A DNA stretch of 64,000 nucleotides from Prolixibacteraceae bacterium (GTDB lineage Bacteria; Bacteroidota; Bacteroidia; Bacteroidales; Prolixibacteraceae): the NCBI GenBank assembly GCA_025210775.1, contig JAOARB010000001.1, positions 45,742-109,741 on the forward strand, read 5' to 3'. A model generated the notes under the pieces. It did no database searches. It worked only from the letters and a program-made list of their open reading frames with translations, and was not told where the DNA came from. Below, piece by piece: positions 28,497-38,461 of the stretch. Made by a program: the position numbers and the translations under genes. The number at the start of each line of letters is the position of its first letter. Position 1 is the first letter of the stretch.

Positions 28497-30251
28497 TTAT
28501 GAGAAGATATCATCAATTTTCTCTTTATACTTTTCAATTATAACACTACGCTTTAGTTTTAGTGTCGATGAAAGTTCTCCAGTTGAAGGACTCCATTGAT
28601 CAAAAATAACTTTAATACGCTTTAGTTGTTCGTGTTGTCCAAGTTTCTTGTTAAATTTATTAACCTCTCTTTGAATAAGTTGTTGTATTTTCTTTTCTGG
28701 AATCTCTTCTTCTTCAGCTATTCCTAGTGCGAGATGTACTTCTTGCATGTTTGGAATGATTAAAGCACTTGCGAATTTTTGTCCATCACCTACAACCATC
28801 AACTCATCGATGAGAATACTTTCTTTTATTAGATTCTCAATCGCTTGAGGTGCAATATATTTTCCTCCTGAGAGTTTAAAAATTTCTTTCTTACGGTCTG
28901 TAATCTTAAGGTATTTACCATCGACCAATTCACCAATATCTCCAGTGTGGAACCATCCATCTTCGTCGATAACTTCTTTGGTTAATTCTGGCTCTTTGTA
29001 GTATCCAACCATCACACTTGGTCCTTTACACAATATCTCACCATCTTCTCCAAATTTAAGTTCAACACCAGGAAGAACAGGCCCGTTGGTTCCCACCTTT
29101 AGCTCTTGGGTAACGATATTATTAACCGCAATAACAGGAGAGGTCTCAGATAATCCATACCCTTCTAGTGCATATATTTTTGCAGCCCCAAAGACTCTGG
29201 TTATTCGAGGTTGAAGTGCAGCCCCACCAGAGATAATAATTTGAAGATTACCTCCCATTGCTTCTCTCCATTTGCTGTATACTAACTTATCTGCAATGTA
29301 TAATGAAAGACGATAGAACCATGACCCTTTATCCTGAAAATCATATTTTAAGGCTAGATTTAACGCCCAGTTAAAAATCTTCTTTTGTATTCCTTTTAGA
29401 TCATTTCCTTTTTTTACAATACCATCGTATATACGTTCAAGAAGACGTGGTACTGTGTTAAACATGTGTGGTTTTACTTCTTTGATCATGGCACTGATTT
29501 TACCAATATTATCAACAAAGTAAACCCCCATCCCTTTGTATTGGAAATGATAAAGGACGCTACGTTCATAGATATGACATAATGGAAGAAAAGAGATGAT
29601 TCTAGACTCTTCACCAAGGTAGTGGTTGTTTCCATGTTTAGTGAAATTGGAAACAAGATTACGGTGACTTAACATGACCCCTTTGGGTTTGCCTGTCGTT
29701 CCAGAGGTGTATATTATGGTTGCTAAATCTTCTGGCTTTACCTCCTCTTTGCATCTTTTTACAACTTCTAGTTGTTCGTCAGTAGGCTCTTTTTGATCGC
29801 CAATTAGCTCTTTTAAATCCGTAATCCCTTCAATAGGTGTGAAGCTATAGATGTTGTCTTGAACTGCAGCAGGAAGGGCCTCTTTGACTCTTTTAAATGT
29901 TTTAGAATCAGAGGCAAAAAGCATCTTTATCTCTGCATGTTCAAAGATATATTTGTACTCCTGTTCTGCCAATGTTGTGTAAACGGAAACATTAATAGCC
30001 CCCAATAGCCCAATTGCCATATCTACCAAACACCACTCTGGGCGATTCGTAGATATAATACCTACACAGTCTCCTTTACGTATTCCTTTTTGATATAAAT
30101 GGTAGGCCAGAAGATGGCTTAAATTATAATAATCTGTCGAAGAAAGTTTATGCCATTTCCCGTTCTCTTTTATACAAAGCGCATCTTCTTTACTGCCATA
30201 TTTATGGATATACAGTTCCAAAAGATCAAAAACTCTTGTTATTTCTTCCAT
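28497..30251 (-). CDS. Long-chain acyl-CoA synthetase (AMP-forming), paralogue 1
   Basis: 584 residues. ANL-superfamily motifs: P-loop TIIYTSGTTGKPKGVML, the A5 region YALEGYGLSETSP, the hinge WFHTGDIGELVDG and DRKKEIFKLSGGKYIAPQ, then the C-terminal lid. It activates fatty acids as acyl-AMP and transfers them to CoA at the inner face of the membrane. The insert and absence of an N-terminal membrane anchor match the FAA1-like COG1022 group. It lies 35 bp downstream of a second, closely similar gene in the same orientation, a tandem duplicate. Confidence 0.88.
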   Translation of the reverse strand: MEEITRVFDLLELYIHKYGSKEDALCIKENGKWHKLSSTDYYNLSHLLAYHLYQKGIRKGDCVGIISTNRPEWCLVDMAIGLLGAINVSVYTTLAEQEYKYIFEHAEIKMLFASDSKTFKRVKEALPAAVQDNIYSFTPIEGITDLKELIGDQKEPTDEQLEVVKRCKEEVKPEDLATIIYTSGTTGKPKGVMLSHRNLVSNFTKHGNNHYLGEESRIISFLPLCHIYERSVLYHFQYKGMGVYFVDNIGKISAMIKEVKPHMFNTVPRLLERIYDGIVKKGNDLKGIQKKIFNWALNLALKYDFQDKGSWFYRLSLYIADKLVYSKWREAMGGNLQIIISGGAALQPRITRVFGAAKIYALEGYGLSETSPVIAVNNIVTQELKVGTNGPVLPGVELKFGEDGEILCKGPSVMVGYYKEPELTKEVIDEDGWFHTGDIGELVDGKYLKITDRKKEIFKLSGGKYIAPQAIENLIKESILIDELMVVGDGQKFASALIIPNMQEVHLALGIAEEEEIPEKKIQQLIQREVNKFNKKLGQHEQLKRIKVIFDQWSPSTGELSSTLKLKRSVIIEKYKEKIDDIFS

Positions 30252-30286
30252 TTCTCGATGTGTTAATTGTGGAGATTTTATTGCAT

Positions 30287-32059
30287 TTAGAACATGCTTT
30301 GAATCTCTTTTTCATACTTCTCAGCTACAACATTACGTTTAAGTTTCAGCGTGGCTGAAAGTTCGTTAGTTGCTGTAGACCACTCATCGGCGACAAGAAC
30401 AATCTTTTTAATATGTTCGTGTGGGCTAAGTAATTTATTGAAGCTTTTTACTTCCTGTCTTATAAATTTAATAACTTTTTCAGAACTAATAAGTTCATCT
30501 ATGCTTTTGAAAACGATCTCATTTTCTTTTGCCCATGATTTAAGCATATCGATATTAGGCGAAATAACTGCTCCTACATATTTCTGTTTCTCCCCAACAA
30601 TCATGATTTGTTCGATGTATGGAGACTCCTTAAGTTTGTTTTCAATAATTTGAGGAGCAATATATTTACCGGAAGATAATTTAAAGATAGATTTTTTTCT
30701 ATCGGTGATCTTTAAAAATTTATTGTCAACAAGAACTCCGATATCTCCTGTATGAAACCAACCCTCTTTATCGATGACATCATTGGTATAGGCTTGATCT
30801 TTGTAGTATCCTAACATTAGGTTGGGACCTTTACATAGTATCTCACCATCTTCTGCGATTTTACATGATACTCCCTCTAGTATGGGACCTACGGTTCCAA
30901 TCATACGATCTTCTGTTTCGTATTTGTTTACTGCAATAACGGGCCCTGTTTCAGATAGACCATAACCTTCTTGGATGCTTATCCCTACGGCTGAAAAGAT
31001 TCGAGCCAAACGAGGTTGAAGTGCAGCTCCTCCTGCAATGATAATTTTTACGTTACCACCTAATGCTTCTTGCCATTTAGAGAAAACCAATTTCTGTGCG
31101 ATGATAAGTTGAAGGCGATATATCGGATTTTTAAGTTTATGATAGTCGAACTTTTCTCCTACACTTATAGCCCAATCAAAAATCTTGGCTTTAAGACCTG
31201 TAAGATTCTTTCTTTTAGACATGATTCCATCGTATACTTTCTCTAGGAAACGAGGAACGGTGGTGAAAATATCGGCTTTAACTTCTTGTAGGTCTTTAAT
31301 GACCGTTCCGATATTTTGTGCATAACAGATCTCAATCCCTTTATATTGCATGTGGTAGTTCAGCATGCGTTCATATACGTGGTTTATAGGTAGAAATGAG
31401 ATGGTTTTATGATGATGGGTTAATGGTTGACATTTCGAACTAGCAATGGCATTGGTTACCATTGCTCTATGAGGAACCATCACCCCTTTAGAGGCTCCTG
31501 TTGTCCCTGAGGTGTAAATGATCGTGAATAGATCATCTTCTGTAATCTTAGATTTAATTTCTTCAATCTTATCCAACATTTCTGGTAGAAGAGATTCTCC
31601 TTTTGTAAGTAGATCATTAATGTTTGTTAGATCCTCAATAGGAGATAGCGCTATGGTCTGTTTGATCTCTTGCTCTCTATTGTTTATTACATTCTTTAAT
31701 CTACCATACAGTACCGCGTTTCCTACTACCACCATTTTACATTCTGAATGGTTTAACAGGAATTGGTACTCTTCTTCATTAAGATTGGGGTATAACGGGA
31801 CATGGATAGCTCCAATTTGTGCTAGTGCCATGTCTACAATGTTCCATTCAGGACAGTTGTTACAAACAGTAACCACTTTGTCTCCTTGGGTTAATCCTAA
31901 ATCAATAAATGCAGCACTAAGTGCATTGGTTTTATGAATATATTCACTCGTGGTATAACTAATCCATTCTTTCCCTTTCTTACCAGTGAGCACTTTTTTA
32001 TTAGGGAATTCGTGCTTTAGTCTATCGAGAATATCAAAAGTTCGTGTTACTTTTTGCAT
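30287..32059 (-). CDS. Long-chain acyl-CoA synthetase (AMP-forming), paralogue 2
   Basis: 590 residues with the same domain order as its downstream neighbour: FTIIYTSGTTGASKGVMV, IQEGYGLSETGP, WFHTGDIGVLVD and DRKKSIFKLSSGKYIAPQ. The two differ in the fatty-acid-binding half and in the P-loop (GASKG against GKPKG), suggesting different chain-length or substrate preference. First gene of the unit; a TAnnTTTG box lies about 87 bp upstream. Confidence 0.88.
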   Translation of the reverse strand: MQKVTRTFDILDRLKHEFPNKKVLTGKKGKEWISYTTSEYIHKTNALSAAFIDLGLTQGDKVVTVCNNCPEWNIVDMALAQIGAIHVPLYPNLNEEEYQFLLNHSECKMVVVGNAVLYGRLKNVINNREQEIKQTIALSPIEDLTNINDLLTKGESLLPEMLDKIEEIKSKITEDDLFTIIYTSGTTGASKGVMVPHRAMVTNAIASSKCQPLTHHHKTISFLPINHVYERMLNYHMQYKGIEICYAQNIGTVIKDLQEVKADIFTTVPRFLEKVYDGIMSKRKNLTGLKAKIFDWAISVGEKFDYHKLKNPIYRLQLIIAQKLVFSKWQEALGGNVKIIIAGGAALQPRLARIFSAVGISIQEGYGLSETGPVIAVNKYETEDRMIGTVGPILEGVSCKIAEDGEILCKGPNLMLGYYKDQAYTNDVIDKEGWFHTGDIGVLVDNKFLKITDRKKSIFKLSSGKYIAPQIIENKLKESPYIEQIMIVGEKQKYVGAVISPNIDMLKSWAKENEIVFKSIDELISSEKVIKFIRQEVKSFNKLLSPHEHIKKIVLVADEWSTATNELSATLKLKRNVVAEKYEKEIQSMF

Positions 32060-32145
32060 AATAAAAAAAATAACAGTCTACTGTCCTTGTTTGTTAAGGA
32101 CAGAAGACCAGTATGTTATGTGTGTTGGTTGACCAAAATATTATG

Positions 32146-32153
32146 CAAATATA
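32146..32153 (-). promoter_or_regulatory. Bacteroidota -7 box for the acyl-CoA ligase genes
   Basis: Minus-strand TATATTTG, exact TAnnTTTG match; it would give a leader of about 80 nt. The site falls just before the stop codon of the upstream ccsA-like gene, so the ligases need not depend on read-through. Confidence 0.4.
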
Positions 32154-32183
32154 CAAACAGTTCTTTGGATATGATATGGATTC

Positions 32184-35180
32184 TTAACTGTTCGTATAAA
32201 ATTTTTGGTATTTTTTGTAAGCTAAGCCACAGATCATTACTAAGAATAATAGAGCGAGAATACAATAATTTCCGATGTTTCCAGCTTCTCCCGAACCATA
32301 GGAGTGAAGTCCTGAGAGATAATAATTTACCCCTAAGTAGGTCATGATAACAGATGAAAAACTAAAGATAGAGGCCACATTAAAAGCAAATATGCTCTTA
32401 AAAGATGGAATTAATCTCATGTGGGTAACAAAAGAATATATTAGAATGGTTACTAGTGACCAGGTCTCTTTCGGGTCCCATCCCCAATATCGTCCCCATG
32501 CTTCATTGGCCCATATTCCACCTAAAAATGTTCCAATAGTTAGAAAGTAAAGTCCGACAATCATGCTTGCCTCGTTGATATCAGATAGTTGTTTTATTAA
32601 TGCCTCTATTCTAGAACTACTTTTCTTGTTGGTAATCAAAATAAGGATCATATTGACAAGTCCAATAAACATTGATATCCCGATAAAACCATAAGAAGCA
32701 GTGATGATGGCAACATGAAACGTAAGCCAATGGGATTTTAATACGGGTACTAAGAAGGTGATTTCTGGATTCATCCAACTTAGGTGGGATACAAACAAGG
32801 TTATCCCAGAAAGCAGGGCAGCACTTGCTAGAACAATAGGATTCTTTTTCGCAAAGATAAGTCCTGCCAAGACGATGGACCAAGCTACATATATCATTGA
32901 TTCGTAGCCATTGCTCCAAGGCATATGTTCTGATACAATACCTCTTAATACGATGCCAATGGTGTGAAAGAAGAAAGGAATCAATAAAAGGTATAATAAG
33001 ATGGAATAAAGTCTATTAGATAGGTTTTTATTAGAAACGATTTTAATAAAGCAGATAAAAAGGAATACGAATCCTAACATCAAGTATATTGGAAACACCT
33101 TTAGAAAGATATTGGAATGGATATATATCTGTTCTAGTTTGTTCTTCTTCTCTGAAGGGAGGTGAGCTGCATATTTCTTTTGGAATTTCGAGATCGCATG
33201 CAGATAGTATATGGCCTTATCATATTGCTTGTTGTTGTATTCGCTAATAATAATATTCCATGCATTTTTCACAAAGATAGTCTCCATAGACTTCTCTTGT
33301 GGTCCAATATCGTTAGGGGATATCCATACGTCATTGGAGCTTTGAGGCGATGGAAATGTCTTTAATAGAGACTGATGTTTTACCAAATTAAAGAGGTTTA
33401 CTTTCTCATCACATTTTATCACCTCTTTATCTTTTTGGTGTCTTTTATTGGGAGCTTTCCTATAAGCTTCATTTACAAGATGAAAAAGCTTATATCTGTT
33501 GTTTGAAGGTTCAAAGAAATCATTAAACGATACATATTTCTCTTTTGTGAGGATGATTGACCTGACCTCTTTGTTTGTCTTAATAATCTTCTTTTCTTTC
33601 CATTGTTCAGGATTTGCCATTATACCAAAGAAAACTTCCTCTGGTGAAAGACCTTTATAGGATGTCTTCCACATGCTTTTTCGTAGAAAATCATTTGCTA
33701 GTGTACTAATGGGCATAATTCTTCCATCATGACCTTGCACCCATACTTTCCCAAACTCTTTATAGAATGACTCTTTGGTGTTTTGGGCGGATGTATTTTG
33801 ATTAAAAACGAGCAACAATAGAATGGTTAAAGTAGGTGTTATAGACCTTCTTAATAATTTTTTAAATCTGCTCTTCGGTGCAAATAAGGACCATATCATT
33901 CCTATTATCATCAAGAAATAACCTATATAAGTAATGATCGTTCCCCAATAATCGTTGTTAACAGTAAGGATAGTTCCTTTTTCATCTTGGTCATATGAGG
34001 TTTGGTAGAATCTATAATGATCGAATTTCAGGGTGTTATTCATGCTTATCTCCGAGTCTATTGTCTTATTGGTCTTTGATGATGTTAAGGTTACCAAACT
34101 TTTGTACGATGAAGGTGTAGACGATCCTATATATCTGTCGAGGCTAAAGTCTTTTAATTTGAGTTTAAAAGGGAGTCTTTCCTTTTTTTGTCCGAATGAT
34201 AGAGCAATGTTTTGATTCTCTATATTTATTTTCTGATAGACCTGAGGTGTACCAGGAATGTTAAATAGATCTATCTCTTTTGTTTTTGTTCCTGAAGATA
34301 AGTGTGCAGTAATAGATGAGTATTGCCCATTTTTAGATGGGACTGCTTGGATGATTGATTTCGGTAAATATGAGATTAGTATGAGTTGAATCCCATCAAT
34401 CATATATACATGTTGAGGTCGTATTCGGATCTTCTGCTGTGCTGGATAAATTTTGTTGTGTGCCGTTTTGATCTCTTGTTCTCTACAGACAACTTTCGAT
34501 GATAATATTGGTTTCCCTTTCTCTATACTTATAACAATATCCGATTGGTGATCATTTGAGAATAGGATGCCCTTGCCATTGATCTCAATTTCTTCCTCTT
34601 GTTGTAGGATGTATTTTTCTGAACGGTAATTCTGTATTAGAACAAGCTCAATATGAGCATCTCCTGTTGGGTTAGGTGCCAATTTCTTCTCTACACTTGG
34701 TTGGTAGTTACTCGTTTTGACTTTAATATTTTGGTTGGTAAGGTGGTAATGGTTCGAAAGATGGTTAGATAGGAGCATCTTCTTCTCTTTTTTTACTTCA
34801 TCTACTTTTAACGAAAGATAGTTGTCTCTGGTTAAATATTGGTTTGTACTTTCACCTTCTCTAATATGTACAATTCCTTCGTGACTATAATATCGAGTGA
34901 TAAAAGCACCAAGAAAGATAAATAGAAAGGAGATATGAAACAAACCAATAGATATCTTTCCATTTTTAAACCACCTGTATTTAAAGATGTTTAGAATCAG
35001 GTTAATACAAAAAAAGATATATACGACCTCTAGCCAAGTAGAATCATAGATCCATTCTTTGGCTGTGGTAGTATCATATAGTGTTTCAAGAATAGTTGCA
35101 AAGCCTAGAGCTATAGCAATGAGTACAAATAGGAATGCTGATAATATACTCGAACTAAATATCTTTTTGATTGCCTTCAT
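32184..35180 (-). CDS. ResB-CcsA fusion, cytochrome c maturation (system II)
   Basis: 998 residues. The N-terminal third resembles ResB/Ccs1: three early membrane helices, a large periplasmic domain, and a helix near 415-435. A central periplasmic stretch follows (AQNTKESFYKEFGKVWVQG). The C-terminal part is a CcsA/CcmC-type heme handler with multiple helices and the tryptophan-rich WWD motif (NEAWGRYWGWDPKETWSL). In system II this protein exports heme and ligates it to apocytochrome c. Single-polypeptide fusions are known in epsilon-proteobacteria and Bacteroidota. No thioredoxin (ResA/CcdA) gene is adjacent. Start preceded by a good -7 box. Confidence 0.85.
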   Translation of the reverse strand: MKAIKKIFSSSILSAFLFVLIAIALGFATILETLYDTTTAKEWIYDSTWLEVVYIFFCINLILNIFKYRWFKNGKISIGLFHISFLFIFLGAFITRYYSHEGIVHIREGESTNQYLTRDNYLSLKVDEVKKEKKMLLSNHLSNHYHLTNQNIKVKTSNYQPSVEKKLAPNPTGDAHIELVLIQNYRSEKYILQQEEEIEINGKGILFSNDHQSDIVISIEKGKPILSSKVVCREQEIKTAHNKIYPAQQKIRIRPQHVYMIDGIQLILISYLPKSIIQAVPSKNGQYSSITAHLSSGTKTKEIDLFNIPGTPQVYQKINIENQNIALSFGQKKERLPFKLKLKDFSLDRYIGSSTPSSYKSLVTLTSSKTNKTIDSEISMNNTLKFDHYRFYQTSYDQDEKGTILTVNNDYWGTIITYIGYFLMIIGMIWSLFAPKSRFKKLLRRSITPTLTILLLLVFNQNTSAQNTKESFYKEFGKVWVQGHDGRIMPISTLANDFLRKSMWKTSYKGLSPEEVFFGIMANPEQWKEKKIIKTNKEVRSIILTKEKYVSFNDFFEPSNNRYKLFHLVNEAYRKAPNKRHQKDKEVIKCDEKVNLFNLVKHQSLLKTFPSPQSSNDVWISPNDIGPQEKSMETIFVKNAWNIIISEYNNKQYDKAIYYLHAISKFQKKYAAHLPSEKKNKLEQIYIHSNIFLKVFPIYLMLGFVFLFICFIKIVSNKNLSNRLYSILLYLLLIPFFFHTIGIVLRGIVSEHMPWSNGYESMIYVAWSIVLAGLIFAKKNPIVLASAALLSGITLFVSHLSWMNPEITFLVPVLKSHWLTFHVAIITASYGFIGISMFIGLVNMILILITNKKSSSRIEALIKQLSDINEASMIVGLYFLTIGTFLGGIWANEAWGRYWGWDPKETWSLVTILIYSFVTHMRLIPSFKSIFAFNVASIFSFSSVIMTYLGVNYYLSGLHSYGSGEAGNIGNYCILALLFLVMICGLAYKKYQKFYTNS

Positions 35181-35204
35181 TTATGTTTTGAATATTGTGT
35201 GGCA

Positions 35205-35212
35205 CAAAACTA
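35205..35212 (-). promoter_or_regulatory. Bacteroidota -7 box for the ResB-CcsA gene
   Basis: Minus-strand TAGTTTTG, exact TAnnTTTG match ending 24 bp before the ATG, implying a very short leader. Confidence 0.5.
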
Positions 35213-35748
35213 CAAAAGCTATACATAAATAAAGATTCAATTTAGTCTAAATAAGCGAAGGGGTGATAAAAATTAGCACGGGGGTAGCTGCTAATATTTA
35301 TATAAAACGTATACATATCATGATATGTATCGATAATTTATTAACTCTTTTATATTATCATGCAAAAAGAGAATAAATTAAGGTTGCAAGGTAAGTTATT
35401 GCAACACCTACAAAATAGAATAATCTGCTCATAATTTACTGTCATTTAAATTATTATTCATGCAAAAATAAACAATTATGGTTAAACACGATGTTAAAAA
35501 ACATAAAACAACCGTTAACGTGAATGAGGTTTTTAGTAATGATTTGAAACTTCTATGACGATATAACTATTTCTTGCATGCAAATCATAGTCAGAATAGT
35601 CGTTTATGAAAGGGCTTGTTTTAAATATTTATGTGGAGTAAATAGTGTTTGTTAATCCACATATTAAATGCATTATTGACCTTTTTTTCTGCTCCTTTTT
35701 AGGAATAATCCTTTTTCTATAATGATTAAGATATTCCCTATCTATTAA

Positions 35749-36009
35749 TACCAAATATTACTTAAATCAATATTGACATAATCTTATCGTAATATCCACA
35801 TTACCATAATTTCATTTTATTATTGTTTTAAGATCACATTATCACCATATTAAGTTCATATCAACTTCATTTTATCATAACGCATAAGTGAACTTGATAT
35901 GAAGTTGATATGAATTTGATATGAAGTTGTGGTGGTTTTGATATCAATGTGAGGTTAATGGGGTATCATTTAGATTTGACTGAATAATGGGGTTGTGTTA
36001 AACATAAGT
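35749..36009 (+). repeat. 261-bp interspersed intergenic repeat, copy 2
   Basis: Gapless alignment to copies 1 and 3. Dyad arms at 35846-35870 and 35899-35923. In this copy the left arm has CATATTAAG, so the change still pairs as G-T in RNA. Iteron units start at 35891, 35902, 35913 and 35924. Ends with GTTAAACATAAGT like the other copies. Confidence 0.9.
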
Positions 36010-36247
36010 TGGAGAAAGTCGCTTATGATATTGTAAAAAGGGGGTAAATGGAAATGTAAATTAAACTCTGTTGTGTTGTGTGGTATAGTTGGGGCGAATA
36101 GAAGAGATGAAAGGATCTTGGGAGCAATTGAAGGATAATATGAAAATAGATAGAAAAGTCGCTATTATTGATTGAATATAGGTTTGAATCAATCTTTTTG
36201 AATATGAATAACTGTTATTCGTCGGTACTTTTAATCAAATTATAGGT

Positions 36248-36255
36248 TATATTTG
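36248..36255 (+). promoter_or_regulatory. Bacteroidota -7 box for the DPP-IV-like gene
   Basis: TATATTTG, exact TAnnTTTG match ending 36 bp before the ATG at 36292. Confidence 0.5.
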
Positions 36256-36291
36256 TTTGTATACAGATAATTAACTAATGATATTGGTAAT

Positions 36292-38430
36292 ATGAAATTT
36301 TTAAGACTATTGTTTGTGTCTATGATGATCTATGCTATACCTGTCAAAGCACAGAAGGACACCTTATCCTTAGAGGAGTGTATTGTGGGAAGATATTCGG
36401 AGTATTATCCTTCCTATATGTCCAATCTACAGTGGGTTAAAGGGTCGAGTAAATTGTTTTCTGTTAAAGAAAAAGCAGGACACGTAATTAAAGATGCCAA
36501 TTCTTTAAAAGTGATTCGTACGTTGGATCTGGCTTATTTTCAGAAGCTAGGTAATGATTTGTCGGAGATCAAAAAGGTTCCATATATCCAATGGCTTTCA
36601 CCTTCTTCTTTTAAGTTTAAATATAAAGGAATAGAGTATCATATTGAAAAAGATAAAGTTGTTTCTTCTTTTGCCCTTCCTAAGGGTATGGAGGATCATT
36701 TCTTGTCGAAAGATAACAAGAAAATCGCTTGTAGCTGGAAGAATAATGTTTGGATTCTGACTCCTGAGAAGAAGATAGAGGTGACTAAATTTAAACAAAA
36801 AGGTATTGTTTGTGGTAAAACAGTGCACCGTAATGAGTTTGGTATTGACAGAGGTTTATTCTGGTCTCCTTCTTCAGATAAGTTGGCTTTCTATAAGAAA
36901 GATGAAACAATGGTTGCCGACTATACCCTTGTGGATATGATGAAAGAGCCACAGCAACAAGTAAATATCAAATACCCAATGGCTGGTCGTAAAAGTCATC
37001 AGGTTAAAGTTGGAGTTTATAATTTAAGCTCTAATACGACGACTTATTTGATGACGGATGGCGATCCTGAGCACTATCTAACTAATGTAACTTGGAGTCC
37101 TGATAGTAAGTATGTTTACCTTGCTGAGGTGAATAGGGATCAAAGTAAACTACATTGGAATAAGTATAATGTGGCTACAGGAGAGAAGATGGAAACGATT
37201 ATTACAGAAAGTGATGATAGATATATCGAACCATTACACCCATTGTATTTCTTAGATAAAGATCCTTCGAAGTTTATTCGTTGGACAAGAAAAGATGGAT
37301 TCTTCCATTTGTACCTTTATGCAAATGATGGAACACAGATTAAGCAATTAACTAAGGGAGACTGGGAAGTGACTGCTTTTTATGGATTAGATGGAAAAGA
37401 TAAATATGCTTACTTCCAGGCAACCAAAGAGAGTCCTATGGCACGTAATATTTATCGTGTTAATTTAAAGACGTCTAAGGTTGAGAAGTTAGACGATAGT
37501 GCTATGGGATGGCATAATGCATCATTTAATTCGAATTTCTCTTCAATGATTGATGTTTACGAAAGACATGATATCCCTCGTAAGGTGGTGCTTTCTTCTG
37601 TTAACTCTAAGAAGAAAGAGGTTACCTTATTGAAAGCAGAGGATACTCTTGCGAAAAAAGAGATTGGTGAAGAATCTGTTTTTACAATTAAGGCTGGGGA
37701 TAACGCTACGGATCTATATTGTAGAATGATTAAGCCTCTTGATTTCGATCCAAATAAGAAGTATCCTGTTGTGATCTATGTCTATGGTGGTCCTCATGTA
37801 CAGTTGGTACAAGATAGATGGCATTATGCGACACGTTGGTGGCAGTTTTATATGGCCCAGAGAGGTTATATTGCTTTCACATTAGATAACCGTGGTTCTT
37901 CTAATAGAGGTAAAGAGTTTGAACAAGTTATTCATCGTAACCTTGGAATTCACGAGACAGAGGATCAAATGAAAGGAGTGGAATATTTGAAATCATTGCC
38001 TTATGTGGATGCCAATAGAATTGGTGTACATGGATGGAGCTTTGGTGGTTTTATGACCATGAACTTAATGTTTAGACATCCTGATGTCTTTAAAGTTGGT
38101 GTTTCTGGCGGTGGTGTTGTCGACTGGTCTCTATATGAAATCATGTATGGCGAAAGATATATGGATACTCCAGAGCAAAATCCAGAAGGGTATAAGGAGT
38201 GTAATATGACCAATCACTTGAAAGATTTGAAAGGTAAATTACTTCTTATTCATGGTGCGATGGATTCTACTGTTGTGATGCAACATAGTTATAAGATGAT
38301 TCGTAAATCCATTAAAGAAGGTAAGCAGTTAGATTATTTTGTTTATCCTACTGCTCCTCATAATGTAAGAGGAAAGGATAGGGTACATTTAATGCGTAAA
38401 GTGTCGGATTATTTTATTGATCACCTATAG
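36292..38430 (+). CDS. Dipeptidyl peptidase IV-like S9 peptidase, exported
   Basis: 712 residues, a normal S9B length: signal peptide (ends around PVKA), DPPIV N-terminal beta-propeller (about 60-440) and prolyl-oligopeptidase catalytic domain (about 480-712). The catalytic triad is visible: Ser in GVHGWSFGGFM, Asp in LLIHGAMDSTVV, His in PTAPHNVRG. The Glu motif region precedes it in the propeller. Periplasmic exo-peptidase that trims X-Pro/X-Ala dipeptides during peptide use. Monocistronic and next to repeat copy 2. Confidence 0.9.
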   Translation: MKFLRLLFVSMMIYAIPVKAQKDTLSLEECIVGRYSEYYPSYMSNLQWVKGSSKLFSVKEKAGHVIKDANSLKVIRTLDLAYFQKLGNDLSEIKKVPYIQWLSPSSFKFKYKGIEYHIEKDKVVSSFALPKGMEDHFLSKDNKKIACSWKNNVWILTPEKKIEVTKFKQKGIVCGKTVHRNEFGIDRGLFWSPSSDKLAFYKKDETMVADYTLVDMMKEPQQQVNIKYPMAGRKSHQVKVGVYNLSSNTTTYLMTDGDPEHYLTNVTWSPDSKYVYLAEVNRDQSKLHWNKYNVATGEKMETIITESDDRYIEPLHPLYFLDKDPSKFIRWTRKDGFFHLYLYANDGTQIKQLTKGDWEVTAFYGLDGKDKYAYFQATKESPMARNIYRVNLKTSKVEKLDDSAMGWHNASFNSNFSSMIDVYERHDIPRKVVLSSVNSKKKEVTLLKAEDTLAKKEIGEESVFTIKAGDNATDLYCRMIKPLDFDPNKKYPVVIYVYGGPHVQLVQDRWHYATRWWQFYMAQRGYIAFTLDNRGSSNRGKEFEQVIHRNLGIHETEDQMKGVEYLKSLPYVDANRIGVHGWSFGGFMTMNLMFRHPDVFKVGVSGGGVVDWSLYEIMYGERYMDTPEQNPEGYKECNMTNHLKDLKGKLLLIHGAMDSTVVMQHSYKMIRKSIKEGKQLDYFVYPTAPHNVRGKDRVHLMRKVSDYFIDHL

Positions 38431-38461
38431 TTTATGCAACAGAAAAATCGTAGGTTCTTCT

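Larger units (their letters stand above)
35181..36291. other. Gene-free region (1.1 kb) with repeat copy 2
   Basis: Holds copy 2 of the 261-bp element, promoters for both flanking genes, and an imperfect direct repeat built on TTCATGCAAAAA (35355-35385 against 35454-35483). I found no ORF with coding character and no RNA family I recognise. The size is unusual for this otherwise compact window. Confidence 0.7.
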
